Below, piece after piece: positions 14,090 to 22,657 of a stretch of 39,698 nucleotides of DNA. The stretch is from Candidatus Gemmiger avistercoris. Lineage in GTDB: Bacteria; Bacillota; Clostridia; Oscillospirales; Ruminococcaceae. The notes below the pieces were generated by a model. The model saw only the letters and a list, made by a program, of their open reading frames with translations, was not told where the DNA came from and made no database searches. Within the stretch, counting starts at the first letter, position 1; every line of letters starts with the position of its first letter. Both the position numbers and the translations under genes were made by a program. The DNA is taken from contig DXBF01000023.1 in assembly GCA_019116705.1 (NCBI GenBank), forward strand, positions 1 to 39,698, written 5' to 3'.

Positions 14090-15703
14090 TTAGAACGTCA
14101 GGTTGCCGAATTCCGAAAGGCGGAGGCTCTCGTTATGCTGTTCCGCCCAGTTGATGCTCCAGGAGCTGCCGAACAGCAGCAGGTGGTTGCCCTTGAGGTC
14201 CTCGATGGGCCGGGTGTCGCTGGTCAGGTCCAGGTGTTTGGGGTCCACCTCGTCCGGGTCGTTGAGGATCCAGCGCAGGTATTCGTAGGGCAGCTGCTGC
14301 ATGCGGATGTCCACGTTGTACTCGTTTTTCAGGCGGTACTCCAGCACTTCCAGCTGCAGCACGCCCACCACGCCCACGATGACTTCCTCCATGCCGGCGC
14401 CCAGGTCGCGGAAGATCTGGATCGCGCCCTCCTGGGCGATCTGTTCCATGCCCTTGACGAACTGCTTGCGCTTCATGGTGTCCACCTGGGTCACACGGGC
14501 GAAATGCTCCGGCGCAAAGGTGGGAATGCCCGCAAACTGCACCGGCGGCTTGCCGGTGCACAGCGTATCCCCGATGGAGAAGATGCCCGGATCGAACAGG
14601 CCGATGATATCGCCCGCGTAGGCTTCGCTGACGATGGCCCGGTCCTGGGCCATCAGCTGGGTGCCGGTGGCCAGCTTGATGTTCTTGCCCTCCTGGACGT
14701 GGTAGGCTTCCATGCCGCGCTCGAACTTGCCCGAGCAGATGCGCATGAAGGCGATGCGGTCCCGGTGGGCCTTGTTCATGTTGGCCTGGATCTTGAAGAT
14801 GAAGCCGGAGAAGCGGTCCGCGGCCGGTTCCACCGGTTCGCCGCTCCGGGAATCCTGCCGGGGCAGCGGGGTGGGGGTCAGGCGCAGGAACTCTTTCAGG
14901 AAGGGTTCCACGCCGAAGTTGGTCAGCGCCGAACCGAAGAACACCGGCGACAGGGTGCCGTGGTGTACGGCGTCCAGGTCAAACCCCTCGGCGGCGCCGT
15001 CCAGCAGTTCGATGTCCTCGGCCAGTTTCTGGTGGTTTTCGGCCCCGATCAGCTCGTCCAGTTTGGCGTCGCCCAGTTCGGCTTCGATCTCCTCCACCAT
15101 CTTCACGCCGTTGGCGCGGCCGTCGCTCTCAAAGGCCAGCACCCGGCGGCTGCTGCGGTCGAACACGCCCTTGAAGCCCTTGCCGCAGCCGATGGGCCAG
15201 TTCATGGGGTAGGTCCTGATGCCCAGGATCTCCTCGATGTTCTCCATCAGTTCAAAGGGGTCGCGGGCTTCGCGGTCCATCTTGTTGATGAAGGTGAAAA
15301 TGGGGATGTGCCGCAGCGTGCAGACCTTGAACAGCTTGATGGTCTGGGCCTCCACGCCTTTGGCGGCGTCGATGACCATGACGGCGGAATCCGCCGCCAT
15401 CAGCGTGCGGTAGGTATCCTCGCTGAAATCCTGGTGGCCGGGGGTGTCCAGGATGTTGATGCACTTGCCCTGATAATGGAACTGCAGCACCGACGAGGTG
15501 ACGCTGATGCCGCGCTGCTTTTCAATATCCATCCAGTCGGACACCGCGTGTTTGGCGCTCTGTTTGCCTTTGACCGAACCGGCGGTCTGGATCGCGCCCC
15601 CGTACAGCAGCAATTTTTCAGTCAGGGTGGTTTTACCGGCGTCCGGGTGCGAGATGATCGCAAACGTGCGCCGGCTCTCGATTTCTTCGCGCAATGATGC
15701 CAT
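14090..15703 (-). CDS. prfC: Peptide chain release factor 3
   Basis: RF3 (537 aa), a translational GTPase that recycles RF1/RF2 from the ribosome after peptide release. G1 is SHPDAGKTT (about residues 18-26), the switch region includes KQRGISVTSS, G3 is DTPGHQD and G4 NKMD. Domains II and III follow with the RF3-typical FSGFIFKIQANM segment. Length and motifs match PrfC and not EF-G. TAAGGAG precedes the ATG at about 10 nt. The last residues are WAEQHNESLRLSEFGNLTF, as usual for the family. Confidence 0.96.
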   Translation of the reverse strand: MASLREEIESRRTFAIISHPDAGKTTLTEKLLLYGGAIQTAGSVKGKQSAKHAVSDWMDIEKQRGISVTSSVLQFHYQGKCINILDTPGHQDFSEDTYRTLMAADSAVMVIDAAKGVEAQTIKLFKVCTLRHIPIFTFINKMDREARDPFELMENIEEILGIRTYPMNWPIGCGKGFKGVFDRSSRRVLAFESDGRANGVKMVEEIEAELGDAKLDELIGAENHQKLAEDIELLDGAAEGFDLDAVHHGTLSPVFFGSALTNFGVEPFLKEFLRLTPTPLPRQDSRSGEPVEPAADRFSGFIFKIQANMNKAHRDRIAFMRICSGKFERGMEAYHVQEGKNIKLATGTQLMAQDRAIVSEAYAGDIIGLFDPGIFSIGDTLCTGKPPVQFAGIPTFAPEHFARVTQVDTMKRKQFVKGMEQIAQEGAIQIFRDLGAGMEEVIVGVVGVLQLEVLEYRLKNEYNVDIRMQQLPYEYLRWILNDPDEVDPKHLDLTSDTRPIEDLKGNHLLLFGSSWSINWAEQHNESLRLSEFGNLTF

Positions 15704-15799
15704 GGGTCTTGAAACTCCTTACTTTCTTCTGCAAAATGTGACGGTACGCTCAGGCCAAAGTCACATGGGGCACACTCCTCTACATTATTACCGTACCCT

Positions 15800-15828
15800 A
15801 TCATACATGGTTTGCCGCCGAATTGCAA
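15800..15828 (-). promoter_or_regulatory. prfC promoter; -35 shared with divergent promoter
   Basis: Minus-strand TTGCAA (15823-15828), a 17-bp spacer and TATGAT (15800-15805). The leader to prfC is about 90 nt. Confidence 0.6.
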
Positions 15829-15851
15829 CGGGAAATTTTGCGTGGTATAAT
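15823..15851 (+). promoter_or_regulatory. Promoter of Gfo/Idh/MocA gene; -35 shared with divergent promoter
   Basis: TTGCAA (15823-15828), a 17-bp spacer and a consensus TATAAT (15846-15851). Confidence 0.75.
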
Positions 15852-15898
15852 CGGAAAAGAAACGGCGGCCCGCCGCTATATAAAAGGAGGAACCTTTC

Positions 15899-16882
15899 AT
15901 GCAGCCTTTGAAGATCGCCATCCTCTCCACCAGCCGCATCGTGGAGGAATTTTTGCAGCACCTGGCCGAGATGCCGGAAATTTCGGTGCAGGCCCTCTGC
16001 TGCCGCCCCCAGAGCGGGGACAAGGCCCGGGCCTGGGCGCAGCGGTACGGCGTCCCCGCCGTCTACACCGACGAGGACGCCTGCTATGCCGCGGGCGGGT
16101 TCGACGCGGTCTACATCGGCACCGCCAACCACCTGCACTACGCGGCGGCCAAGCGGGCGCTGCAGGCCGGGTATTCGGTCATTCTGGAAAAGCCCTTCAC
16201 CGGCACCGCCGCCGAGGCGCGGGAACTTTTCGCCCTGGCCGACGAAAAGGGCGTCATGCTGCTGGAAGCCATCACGGTGTATTACCTGCCCCAGTATGCC
16301 TTTTTGCAGCAGGAACTGGCCAAGATCGGCCCGGTGCGCGGGGCCATGGCCAGCTTCTGCGCCCGCAGCCGCCGGTACGACGACTTCCTCAACGGCATCT
16401 GGAACACCACCTTTGACCCGGCCTGTCAGGGCGGGGCCCTCAACGATATGAACGTCTACAACCTGCACCTGCTCTGCGGGCTGCTGGGCGCGCCCCAAAA
16501 AGCCGAGTACCGGGCCAGCCGCGCGGCGAACGGCATCGACACGGCGGGGCTGGCGCTGCTGGATTACGGCGAGTTTACGGCGGCGGCCCTGGGCGCCAAG
16601 GACAGCGAGGGCGTCAACGGTACCGTGATCCAGGGCCCGGGCGGGTATCTGGTGGTGGAAGGCGGGACCAACGCCCTGCCCACGGTCTACAGCGTGCTGG
16701 GCGGCGTGCGGGGCGGCGGCGCCCGCACCGACGCGCCCCAAGCCGGGCGCTTCCGCATGGCGTATGAATTTGCCGAGTTTGCGCGCATCTTGCAGCAGCG
16801 GGACAAAGCGGCGGAAGCCGCCGCCCGCGCCCGGACCCTGGCCGTGATGGACCTGCTGGACGAACTGCAGGGGCGCGTCTGA
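15899..16882 (+). CDS. Gfo/Idh/MocA family oxidoreductase
   Basis: NAD(P)-dependent oxidoreductase (327 aa) acting on a sugar, polyol or related compound in the cytosol. The N-terminal Rossmann half starts LKIAILSTSRI, lacking the usual GxGxxA/G glycines: it reads LSTSRIVEEF. The family's EKPF motif is present (about residue 99), followed by the C-terminal alpha/beta domain with GGALNDMNVYNLHLL in the place of the GGGxxxDxGxH signature; the catalytic His corresponds to NLHLL. AAAGGAGG lies 8 nt before the ATG. Substrate unknown. It stands alone, divergent from prfC. Confidence 0.88.
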   Translation: MQPLKIAILSTSRIVEEFLQHLAEMPEISVQALCCRPQSGDKARAWAQRYGVPAVYTDEDACYAAGGFDAVYIGTANHLHYAAAKRALQAGYSVILEKPFTGTAAEARELFALADEKGVMLLEAITVYYLPQYAFLQQELAKIGPVRGAMASFCARSRRYDDFLNGIWNTTFDPACQGGALNDMNVYNLHLLCGLLGAPQKAEYRASRAANGIDTAGLALLDYGEFTAAALGAKDSEGVNGTVIQGPGGYLVVEGGTNALPTVYSVLGGVRGGGARTDAPQAGRFRMAYEFAEFARILQQRDKAAEAAARARTLAVMDLLDELQGRV

Positions 16883-16939
16883 ACGGGCCTGTAATGTGAC
16901 GACCGGGGGATTTCAACAGATAAAAAAGGGGCGAACGGG

Positions 16940-18076
16940 ATGGAATTACAGTATACATGGGATAAAAAAAGCTACCGACGCATGATAGAAGCGGTGGCCC
17001 GCACAAAAGGTTCCCGCTCGCATAAGACTGCGCGCGCCTTTTGCATTTTTATGGTGCTCGTGACGGGGCTGCCGTACGGGTGTGTGCTTTGGCGCGCGGT
17101 CGTGGCAAACGGCATTACGCCGCTGATGTTGGCGGTGGCCGCTGTTTTTCTGGCGGTCCCGCTGGCGGCGCTTATCGCGCTGGGGTATTTCCTGGGGGTA
17201 AAACTTGCGTATATCCAAATGTTGAGCACCTTGGGTCGCGGCGGCGTCCAGCAACTCGTCGGCAAGCCCTGTACGCTGCGCCTGCAGGACGGCATCCTGT
17301 ACGATGAAGGCCCCGCCGTGGGGCCGCTTGCCGCCAAGGTGACCCGCCCGGCGGCCTCGCTGCGCACAGTGCGCACGGGTACCTTCGGTTTGGTGCTGGT
17401 GTTCCGGGATGGCACGAGTTTGGGTGTGCCGCTGTCCGCTTTCAACCGGGAACAGCCGCTGCCCCGCTGGAAACAGGCGCTGGAACAGGCCATGGCCGCC
17501 CCAGTCCCCGACGGCGGGGCCGCTGCGGCCGAGGCAGACGCCCCGGTCGGCTTTTCCTGCAAGGAGGGCGGCGACCCAGTACTGGTACAGCAGTGCGACC
17601 CGGCCAGGGCCGATGCGATCTGCCGCGAGAGCCTGCGTGCAGTCCGGCGTGTGTGGGCGTTTTGGCGGCGGAACTGGGTAAGCGGTCTGGTACTGCTGCT
17701 AAGCGCAGTGTACATGGTATGGGCGGTGGTGCAAGACCCCTCCAACGTGCTGTTCCTCGCTTTTACGCTCGGCGCGGTGTACCTGTTCTGGCGGTATAGC
17801 GTGCGCAAGATGTCGCAGAGTTTGGTGGGCAAAAACGTGACGGTGTTTGCCCCCGGCGCGATGGTGTGCACCAACCTCGCCAGCGGCGTACAGGGGCGGC
17901 TGCCCTATACGGAGGAACTGTGGCTGATGGTAACATCCCGCGCTATTTCCCTGTATCAGCCCCGGTACAATGCGCTCTGGAACTTTGACCGCCAGGCGTT
18001 CGCCACCCCGCAGGAGGAAGCGGAGTTTTTGGAATTGCTGAAACAGCGTTTTACTGCGATCCATTCCTGCGAATAA
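16940..18076 (+). CDS. Membrane protein with two YcxB-like modules in tandem
   Basis: A 378-aa protein. Two halves have the same plan: a hydrophilic start, two adjacent transmembrane spans (about 33-52 and 61-85; about 243-262 and 265-283), then a beta-rich domain. The first half ends FRDGTSLGVPLSAFN and the second ends with NFDRQAF and EEAEFLELLKQRF, features like those of YcxB-type (PF14317-like) proteins. I call it an internal duplication by pattern, without an alignment score. Function unknown. AAGGGG precedes the ATG. No obvious promoter lies in the 57-nt gap after the oxidoreductase gene, so it may be co-transcribed. Confidence 0.65.
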   Translation: MELQYTWDKKSYRRMIEAVARTKGSRSHKTARAFCIFMVLVTGLPYGCVLWRAVVANGITPLMLAVAAVFLAVPLAALIALGYFLGVKLAYIQMLSTLGRGGVQQLVGKPCTLRLQDGILYDEGPAVGPLAAKVTRPAASLRTVRTGTFGLVLVFRDGTSLGVPLSAFNREQPLPRWKQALEQAMAAPVPDGGAAAAEADAPVGFSCKEGGDPVLVQQCDPARADAICRESLRAVRRVWAFWRRNWVSGLVLLLSAVYMVWAVVQDPSNVLFLAFTLGAVYLFWRYSVRKMSQSLVGKNVTVFAPGAMVCTNLASGVQGRLPYTEELWLMVTSRAISLYQPRYNALWNFDRQAFATPQEEAEFLELLKQRFTAIHSCE

Positions 18077-18124
18077 AGCCCTGTTTTCTGCGCGGTTTGG
18101 TGTGCTGGCTTCTGCGTGCATAAA

Positions 18125-18186
18125 TCTTTCCCCACCGTCCCACACTAAGGGCATACACAAATTTTGCCGTAAAGGACGGGGAAAGA
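18125..18186 (+). promoter_or_regulatory. Hairpin hiding the ribosome-binding site of the M23 gene
   Basis: TCTTTCCCC (18125-18133) can pair with GGGGAAAGA (18178-18186), and GTCC (18137-18140) with GGAC (18174-18177). Together the paired strands cover the Shine-Dalgarno region and the A of the ATG. The upstream 100 nt show no clear promoter. Confidence 0.4.
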
Positions 18187-18908
18187 TGAACCATATCAAG
18201 AATTTTTTCAAGGAGAAGGGCCTCTACCTGTTCTGTCTGGCGCTGGTGTTCGCCGCCACGGCGGCGGGCATCCTGGCGCTGCGCAGCGTGGTGAACAACA
18301 TGACGGAACTGACGCAGCTCCGCAAGGACGCTCTGCAGGAGGACAGCACATGGGACCAGCCGGACACCGCCGTGAACAACCCGGCCAGCGACGTGCCGGA
18401 ACCGACTTCGACGCCCTCGGCGCCGCCCTCTGCTTCGGATGCTGCCTCTGGGGCGTCCTCTGCGCCTGCGGCTGCCTCCGCCGCGCCTTCCGCCACGGCC
18501 GCGCCCTCCGCGCAGCCTGCCGCCTCCTCGGCGTTCTGGCAGGGGGAGCCTGCGGCGGCTTTCAGCGGCGACGAACTGGTCTACAATGAGACCCTGGGCG
18601 ACTGGCGCACCCACAACGGCGCGGACTACGCCGCCAAAACGGGGGACGCCGTCACGCCCAAACAGCCCGGAAAAGTCACCGCCGTTCGTGAGGACGCCCT
18701 CTGGGGCGGCGTGGTAGAAGTCACCGATGCCGGCGGCCTTGTGTGGCGCTACTGCGGCCTGACGGACCCGGAAGTAAAGACCGGCGACGAAGTTTCCGTC
18801 GCCGATACCCTGGGCAAAGTGGGGGAGATCCCGGCGGAACTGCACGCCGAACCCCATATCCATCTGGAATGCCTGAAAGACGGCGCCTATCAGGACCCTG
18901 CCGCCTGA
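18186..18908 (+). CDS. M23/LytM-family membrane-anchored protein (SpoIIQ-like layout)
   Basis: A 240-aa protein with a cytosolic KKE-type N-terminus, one transmembrane span (about 13-33), a long Ala/Ser/Pro linker (about 55-118) and a C-terminal LytM domain outside the cell. The zinc ligands of M23 peptidases can be matched: His143 and Asp147 in THNGADY and His226 in the HIH motif (His224/His226). It could therefore cut peptidoglycan cross-bridges. A single span followed by linker and LytM resembles SpoIIQ, but no sporulation neighbours are visible, so a cell-wall role in growth is equally possible. Its ribosome-binding site lies in a predicted hairpin. Confidence 0.8.
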   Translation: MNHIKNFFKEKGLYLFCLALVFAATAAGILALRSVVNNMTELTQLRKDALQEDSTWDQPDTAVNNPASDVPEPTSTPSAPPSASDAASGASSAPAAASAAPSATAAPSAQPAASSAFWQGEPAAAFSGDELVYNETLGDWRTHNGADYAAKTGDAVTPKQPGKVTAVREDALWGGVVEVTDAGGLVWRYCGLTDPEVKTGDEVSVADTLGKVGEIPAELHAEPHIHLECLKDGAYQDPAA

Positions 18909-18947
18909 CGCGCCCGCAGAAAGAAAAACCGAACAGGGGACCGATCG

Positions 18948-18978
18948 CCCCCGCCTGCAAAGGCGGGGGATTTTGTTT
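18948..18978 (+). terminator. Terminator after M23 gene
   Basis: Perfect 9-bp stem (18948-18956 with 18961-18969), GCAA tetraloop, then ATTTTGTTT. Confidence 0.88.
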
Positions 18979-19007
18979 GTGTTGATAAACCACAAGCTAG
19001 GCTTGTG

Positions 19008-19161
19008 TGAACTGACCCAGATTGTGCAGACAGTACAAAAAGAGCCTCTGGTGCAGGAATATTCGGTTTTAGCAGGAGTGGCGCAGCGAGAGCGGCGGCA
19101 CTCCTGTTTTGCTTTGGATGCGCTCATGGTTGTAAAAGTGGATATAGCGGTCAATCATCTG
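19008..19161 (-). mobile_element. IS3-family insertion sequence remnant (right end only)
   Basis: The left boundary carries TGAACTGACCC, a terminal inverted repeat typical of one IS3-family group. Next to it is a perfect 6-bp dyad with a 3-nt centre (18992-19006). The segment ends with the last 30 codons of an IS3-type transposase. The rest of the element and its other end are absent, so this is a deletion scar and not an active element. Confidence 0.8.
19069..19161 (-). pseudogene. IS3-family transposase, C-terminal fragment
   Basis: The minus strand codes for QMIDRYIHFYNHERIQSKTG and then a short tail ending RHSC before TAA (19069-19071). This is the end of the DDE integrase-core domain of IS3-family transposases, where the YNHERIQ-type motif is conserved. 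About 30 codons remain; all catalytic acidic residues except the surroundings of the last helix are lost. The frame breaks off into unrelated coding sequence at about 19161. Confidence 0.85.
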
Positions 19162-19414
19162 CGCGCCGGCGTTCCTGCTGTGCGGCGTCGTCACGCCGCT
19201 GCTGGGGGTCGTCAAGGCTGTGGATGTGGCGCTGGGGCTGCACATCCCCTACGTGCAGTACATCGGCATCGCCGGGGTACAGAACCCGGTGCTGGTGTTC
19301 GTGCTCTGCATCCTGGCGGGCATCGCCCTCTTTGCCCTGGGCTACAGCTGCTGGAAGCTGCTGGTGGGCTACGTCAAATCGGTCAGCCGCGTCAAACGCA
19401 CGCTGGACGCGTGA
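19148..19414 (+). pseudogene. 5'-truncated membrane protein gene at the IS scar
   Basis: An open frame with GC-rich coding style runs from the IS boundary (about 19160) to TGA 19412-19414: ICAPAFLLCGVVTPLLGVV, then a linker, then ILAGIALFALGYSCWKLLVGY and a basic RVKRTLDA end. Two hydrophobic spans are visible. No ATG exists in the frame; GTG at 19220 could start a 64-aa remnant but would cut the first span. The best reading is that the N-terminus was removed by the IS event. Family not recognised. Confidence 0.65.
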
Positions 19415-19430
19415 ATTCTTTGTTTTTTAC

Positions 19431-19459
19431 TTTTGTAACGGCTTTTGCTGTGCTATACT
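19431..19459 (+). promoter_or_regulatory. Promoter of lipoprotein gene
   Basis: TATACT (19454-19459) with a weak TTTTGT -35 (19431-19436) 17 bp away, 30 nt before the start at 19490. Confidence 0.55.
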
Positions 19460-19489
19460 GAAAAAAAGCGCAGAAAAGAGGAATGCGGG

Positions 19490-20689
19490 ATGAAACCTTT
19501 TGCAAGGATTTTTATGGTGAGCGCTCTGTTGCTCTTGCTGACAGCCTGCGGCGGGCCGTTGCTGCCTGACAGTGCGGCGGCGCCCCCGGCAGGGGAACCC
19601 GCTGCCACAGCCACGCCCGCCCCGCAGCCCACAGTTACGCCGAAACCTGCGCCCACGCCCACGCCGGACCCCTCCGATACACTGGAATATACGATGCTGC
19701 CGGTGACCTGGGAGGGCCGGGCCTTCGGCAGCTATGAGGGCGAGACCTGGCAGTTCATGCCTAACGACGAGACCGCCCGGAAAAACGGATACCTGCTGGC
19801 GCAGGGGCTGTATGAAGGGGATGCGGAGAAGGTGCGGGCGGCGCTGTCGGACCGGGTGCTGGCGGCGGGCAACCCGCTGGAAGAACTGGAAGGGCTGAAG
19901 ATCGCCGAGATCATGCTGGCCGGCGGTTTGTACGAAATTCCTTATATGTCGCTTACGGTAGCCGATCCCGGCGTTACGCCGCTGCTGGCAGGGGAACATA
20001 CGTACAACCTGCGGTTTGACGAAACGGGTAAGGTGGACTTTTTTTCTCCATTTTCCGTGGAGGCGGCAGATGCTTTGGCCGAGGGGGAAGATTGGGTAAG
20101 CCTGGGCAATTGGGGCATCCAGGAGACGATCCAGGGCGATACGCTGCAGGGCGTCCGTTACTCCATCCAGGGCCGACTGGCCGACCCGCTGGGGCTGCGC
20201 GCGGCCGAAGTGCGGGGAACACGGGTGCAGTATCACGCTGACCGGCAGCCGGATGGTATGTGGGGCGAGAGTGTGGAGGAGGAAGAAACCTCCATTCCCG
20301 GTCAGTGGCCCCTGCCGCTGAATCTGTATGAAACTTACGAAGAGCCGCCGGAAGGCAACGTCCTGAGCCCCGAAGAACGGCAGCGGGTCTGTGACCAGCT
20401 CAACCGCAAATTTGCATCCCTGCGGGACGGTACCTACGACGACGGTTTTGGCGGCGACCCGGCGTGGCAGATCTTGAATGCCTGGGACAATGCCCGCCCG
20501 CTGCCGCTCACGGTCACGCCGGAATCCCTGCGAAGCCAACGTTACAGCGAGCGCAATCCCGACATTCCGTCGGGCGTTTCGGTGTGGGTGCCGCTGCCGG
20601 ACCACTGCTGGGTGGTGTACAACATTGCCGAAAGCGGTGGTGCGGCGGGGGAATTGAGCGGACGGAGTTATGTGCTGGAAGTTCCCTGA
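19490..20689 (+). CDS. Hypothetical lipoprotein
   Basis: A 399-aa exported lipoprotein with the lipobox LTAC and Cys20, followed by a Pro/Ala/Thr-rich spacer (about 24-63, with a PTPTPDP stretch) that would lift the domain off the membrane. The remaining about 330 residues are soluble, with many Glu and Trp, and I recognise no family. ATG at 19490 is used because it gives the signal peptide and follows AAGAGGAATG; the in-frame ATG at 19445 lies before the promoter -10 box. It stands alone between a promoter and a convergent operon. Confidence 0.8.
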   Translation: MKPFARIFMVSALLLLLTACGGPLLPDSAAAPPAGEPAATATPAPQPTVTPKPAPTPTPDPSDTLEYTMLPVTWEGRAFGSYEGETWQFMPNDETARKNGYLLAQGLYEGDAEKVRAALSDRVLAAGNPLEELEGLKIAEIMLAGGLYEIPYMSLTVADPGVTPLLAGEHTYNLRFDETGKVDFFSPFSVEAADALAEGEDWVSLGNWGIQETIQGDTLQGVRYSIQGRLADPLGLRAAEVRGTRVQYHADRQPDGMWGESVEEEETSIPGQWPLPLNLYETYEEPPEGNVLSPEERQRVCDQLNRKFASLRDGTYDDGFGGDPAWQILNAWDNARPLPLTVTPESLRSQRYSERNPDIPSGVSVWVPLPDHCWVVYNIAESGGAAGELSGRSYVLEVP

Positions 20690-20698
20690 AAGTCATAC

Positions 20699-20736
20699 AA
20701 CAAAACAAGGCCCGGTCCCTGCAGGGGACCGGGCCT
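20699..20736 (-). terminator. Terminator of metal-efflux operon
   Basis: Perfect 12-bp stem (20708-20719 with 20725-20736) followed on the minus strand by TTGTTTTG. Also lies at the end of the convergent lipoprotein gene. Confidence 0.85.
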
Positions 20737-20751
20737 GCGCCGTGTGACGGC

Positions 20752-22623
20752 TTACTGCTTCTGGTAAGCCCGCACGTTGAGCATCCGGGTGGCGTTGAGC
20801 ACCGCCAGCACCATCACGCCCACGTCGGCGAACACCGCCCACCACATGTTGGCGACGCCCACGGCGCTGAGGATCAGGAACAGCGCCTTGATGCCCAGCG
20901 CAAAGACGATGTTCTGGTAGACGATGCGCATGCACTTGCGGGCGACGCGCATGGCAAGGCCGATCTTGGCCGGGTCGTCGTCCATCAGCACCACGTCGGC
21001 GGCTTCGATGGCGGCATCGCTGCCCAGCGCGCCCATGGCAATGCCGATGTCCGCCCGCATCAGCACCGGCGCGTCGTTGATGCCGTCGCCCGCAAAGGCC
21101 AGCATGGCGTCCGCCGGTTTCTGGGCCAGCAGCGTTTCCACCTGCCGGACCTTGTCGGCGGGCAGCAGCCCGGCGTGGACTTCGTCGATGCCCAGCCGCC
21201 CGGCCACCTGCTGCGCCACGGCGGGGCTGTCGCCGGTGAGCATGACGGTGCGCACCCCCTGGGCGCGCAGGTCCTGCACGGCTGCGCGGGCGGTGGGCTT
21301 TTCTTCATCGGAGATCAGGATGGAGCCCAGGAAGGCCCCGTCGCGGGCAACGTACACGACGCTGCCGCCGTCCTCGTCCGGGGTGTAGGCGATGTGCTCC
21401 GCTTCCATCAGGCGGGCGTTGCCTGCCAGCACGGTGCGGCCATCCACCAGCGCGCGCACGCCCTGCCCGGCTATCTCCTGGGCGTCGGAGGCACGGCGGG
21501 CGTCCAGGCCGGGGCAGGCTTCCCGCAGGCTCTTGCTGATGGGGTGGCTGGAATAACTCTCGGCCAAAGCGGCGGTCTGCAGCAAATCGTCCCGGTCCAC
21601 ACCCGGGGCGGGGGATACCCGCGTGACCTCGAACACGCCGCGGGTCAGGGTGCCGGTCTTGTCAAAGGCCGCCACGCCGGTGTGGGCCAGGGCCTCCAGG
21701 TAATTGCCGCCCTTGACCAGGATGCCGCAGCGCGACGCGCCGCCGATGCCGCCGAAGAAGGTCAGCGGGATGGAGATGACCAGCGCGCAGGGGCAGCTGA
21801 TGACCAGGAAGGTCAGGGCGCGCAGCACCCAGACGCCCCAGCCGCCGCCCAGCACCAGCGGGGGCAGCAGGGCCAGCACCAACGCGGCCAGACAGACCGC
21901 GGGGGTGTACCAGCGGGCAAACTTGGTGATGAAATTTTCCACCTTCGCTTTTTTCAGGCTGGAATTTTCCACCAGATCCAGGATCTTGGCGACGGTGGAT
22001 TCGCCGTACAGCTTGGTGGTGGTGATGCGCAGCAGCCCGTCCTCATTGACGCAGCCGCTGATGACCCCGTCGCCGGGGCGCACGGCGCGGGGGCGGCTCT
22101 CGCCGGTCAGGGCGGCGGTGTTCAGTGTGCTTTCGCCGCTGGCGACCACGCCGTCGATGGGCACTTTTTCACCCGGCCGGACCACGATCACCGCGCCCAC
22201 GGGCACCTCGTCGGGGTCCACCGCCTGCACCGAACCGTCGGCCTGTTCCAGATTGGCGCTGTCGGGGCGGATGTCCATCAGTTCGCTGATGCTGCGGCGG
22301 CTCTTGCCCACCGCATAACTCTGGAACAATTCGCCCACCTGGTAGAACAGCATAACGGCCACGCCCTCGCCGTATTCGCCGCAGGCCATGGCGCCCACAG
22401 TGGCCACGGCCATCAGGAAATTCTCGTCGAACACTTCGCCGTTTTTGATGCCCAGCAGCGCCTTGTACAGCACGTCATAGCCGATGACCAGGTAGGGCAC
22501 CAGCCAGACCGCCAGCTGCCCGTACCACGGCAGGGACACGGCGGAAAGGAGCAAAGCGGCGCACAAAGTCAGCGCCGCGGCCAGCAGGATGCGCCGCAGC
22601 GTCTTTTTCTGTTTTTTTGTCAT
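20752..22623 (-). CDS. P1B-type heavy-metal-exporting ATPase (Zn/Cd/Pb type)
   Basis: A 623-aa membrane ATPase that exports divalent metal, most likely Zn2+ or Cd2+. It has TGES (173-176) in the actuator domain, the CPC metal-site motif (277-279) in span 6, the phosphorylated Asp321 in DKTGTLT, the HP motif in SSHPIS, and GDGINDAPVL. The sequence after CPC (LVISIPLTFFGG) and the late ADVGVMVLAVLNATRML span fit the P1B-2 group and not the copper ATPases. It has no N-terminal HMA domain; the separate HMA protein encoded just upstream probably replaces it. GGAGG precedes the ATG. Last gene of the operon. Confidence 0.94.
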   Translation of the reverse strand: MTKKQKKTLRRILLAAALTLCAALLLSAVSLPWYGQLAVWLVPYLVIGYDVLYKALLGIKNGEVFDENFLMAVATVGAMACGEYGEGVAVMLFYQVGELFQSYAVGKSRRSISELMDIRPDSANLEQADGSVQAVDPDEVPVGAVIVVRPGEKVPIDGVVASGESTLNTAALTGESRPRAVRPGDGVISGCVNEDGLLRITTTKLYGESTVAKILDLVENSSLKKAKVENFITKFARWYTPAVCLAALVLALLPPLVLGGGWGVWVLRALTFLVISCPCALVISIPLTFFGGIGGASRCGILVKGGNYLEALAHTGVAAFDKTGTLTRGVFEVTRVSPAPGVDRDDLLQTAALAESYSSHPISKSLREACPGLDARRASDAQEIAGQGVRALVDGRTVLAGNARLMEAEHIAYTPDEDGGSVVYVARDGAFLGSILISDEEKPTARAAVQDLRAQGVRTVMLTGDSPAVAQQVAGRLGIDEVHAGLLPADKVRQVETLLAQKPADAMLAFAGDGINDAPVLMRADIGIAMGALGSDAAIEAADVVLMDDDPAKIGLAMRVARKCMRIVYQNIVFALGIKALFLILSAVGVANMWWAVFADVGVMVLAVLNATRMLNVRAYQKQ

Positions 22624-22657
22624 GGGGAAAACCTCCGTCCGGCGGGGACGCCCGCGC

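Noticed and set aside
13097-15697. 866-codon plus-strand open frame over prfC and the YitT gene
   Set aside because: Antisense to two well-recognised genes, His/Ala/Gln-rich product without any family sign. Long stop-free antisense frames are expected at this GC content.
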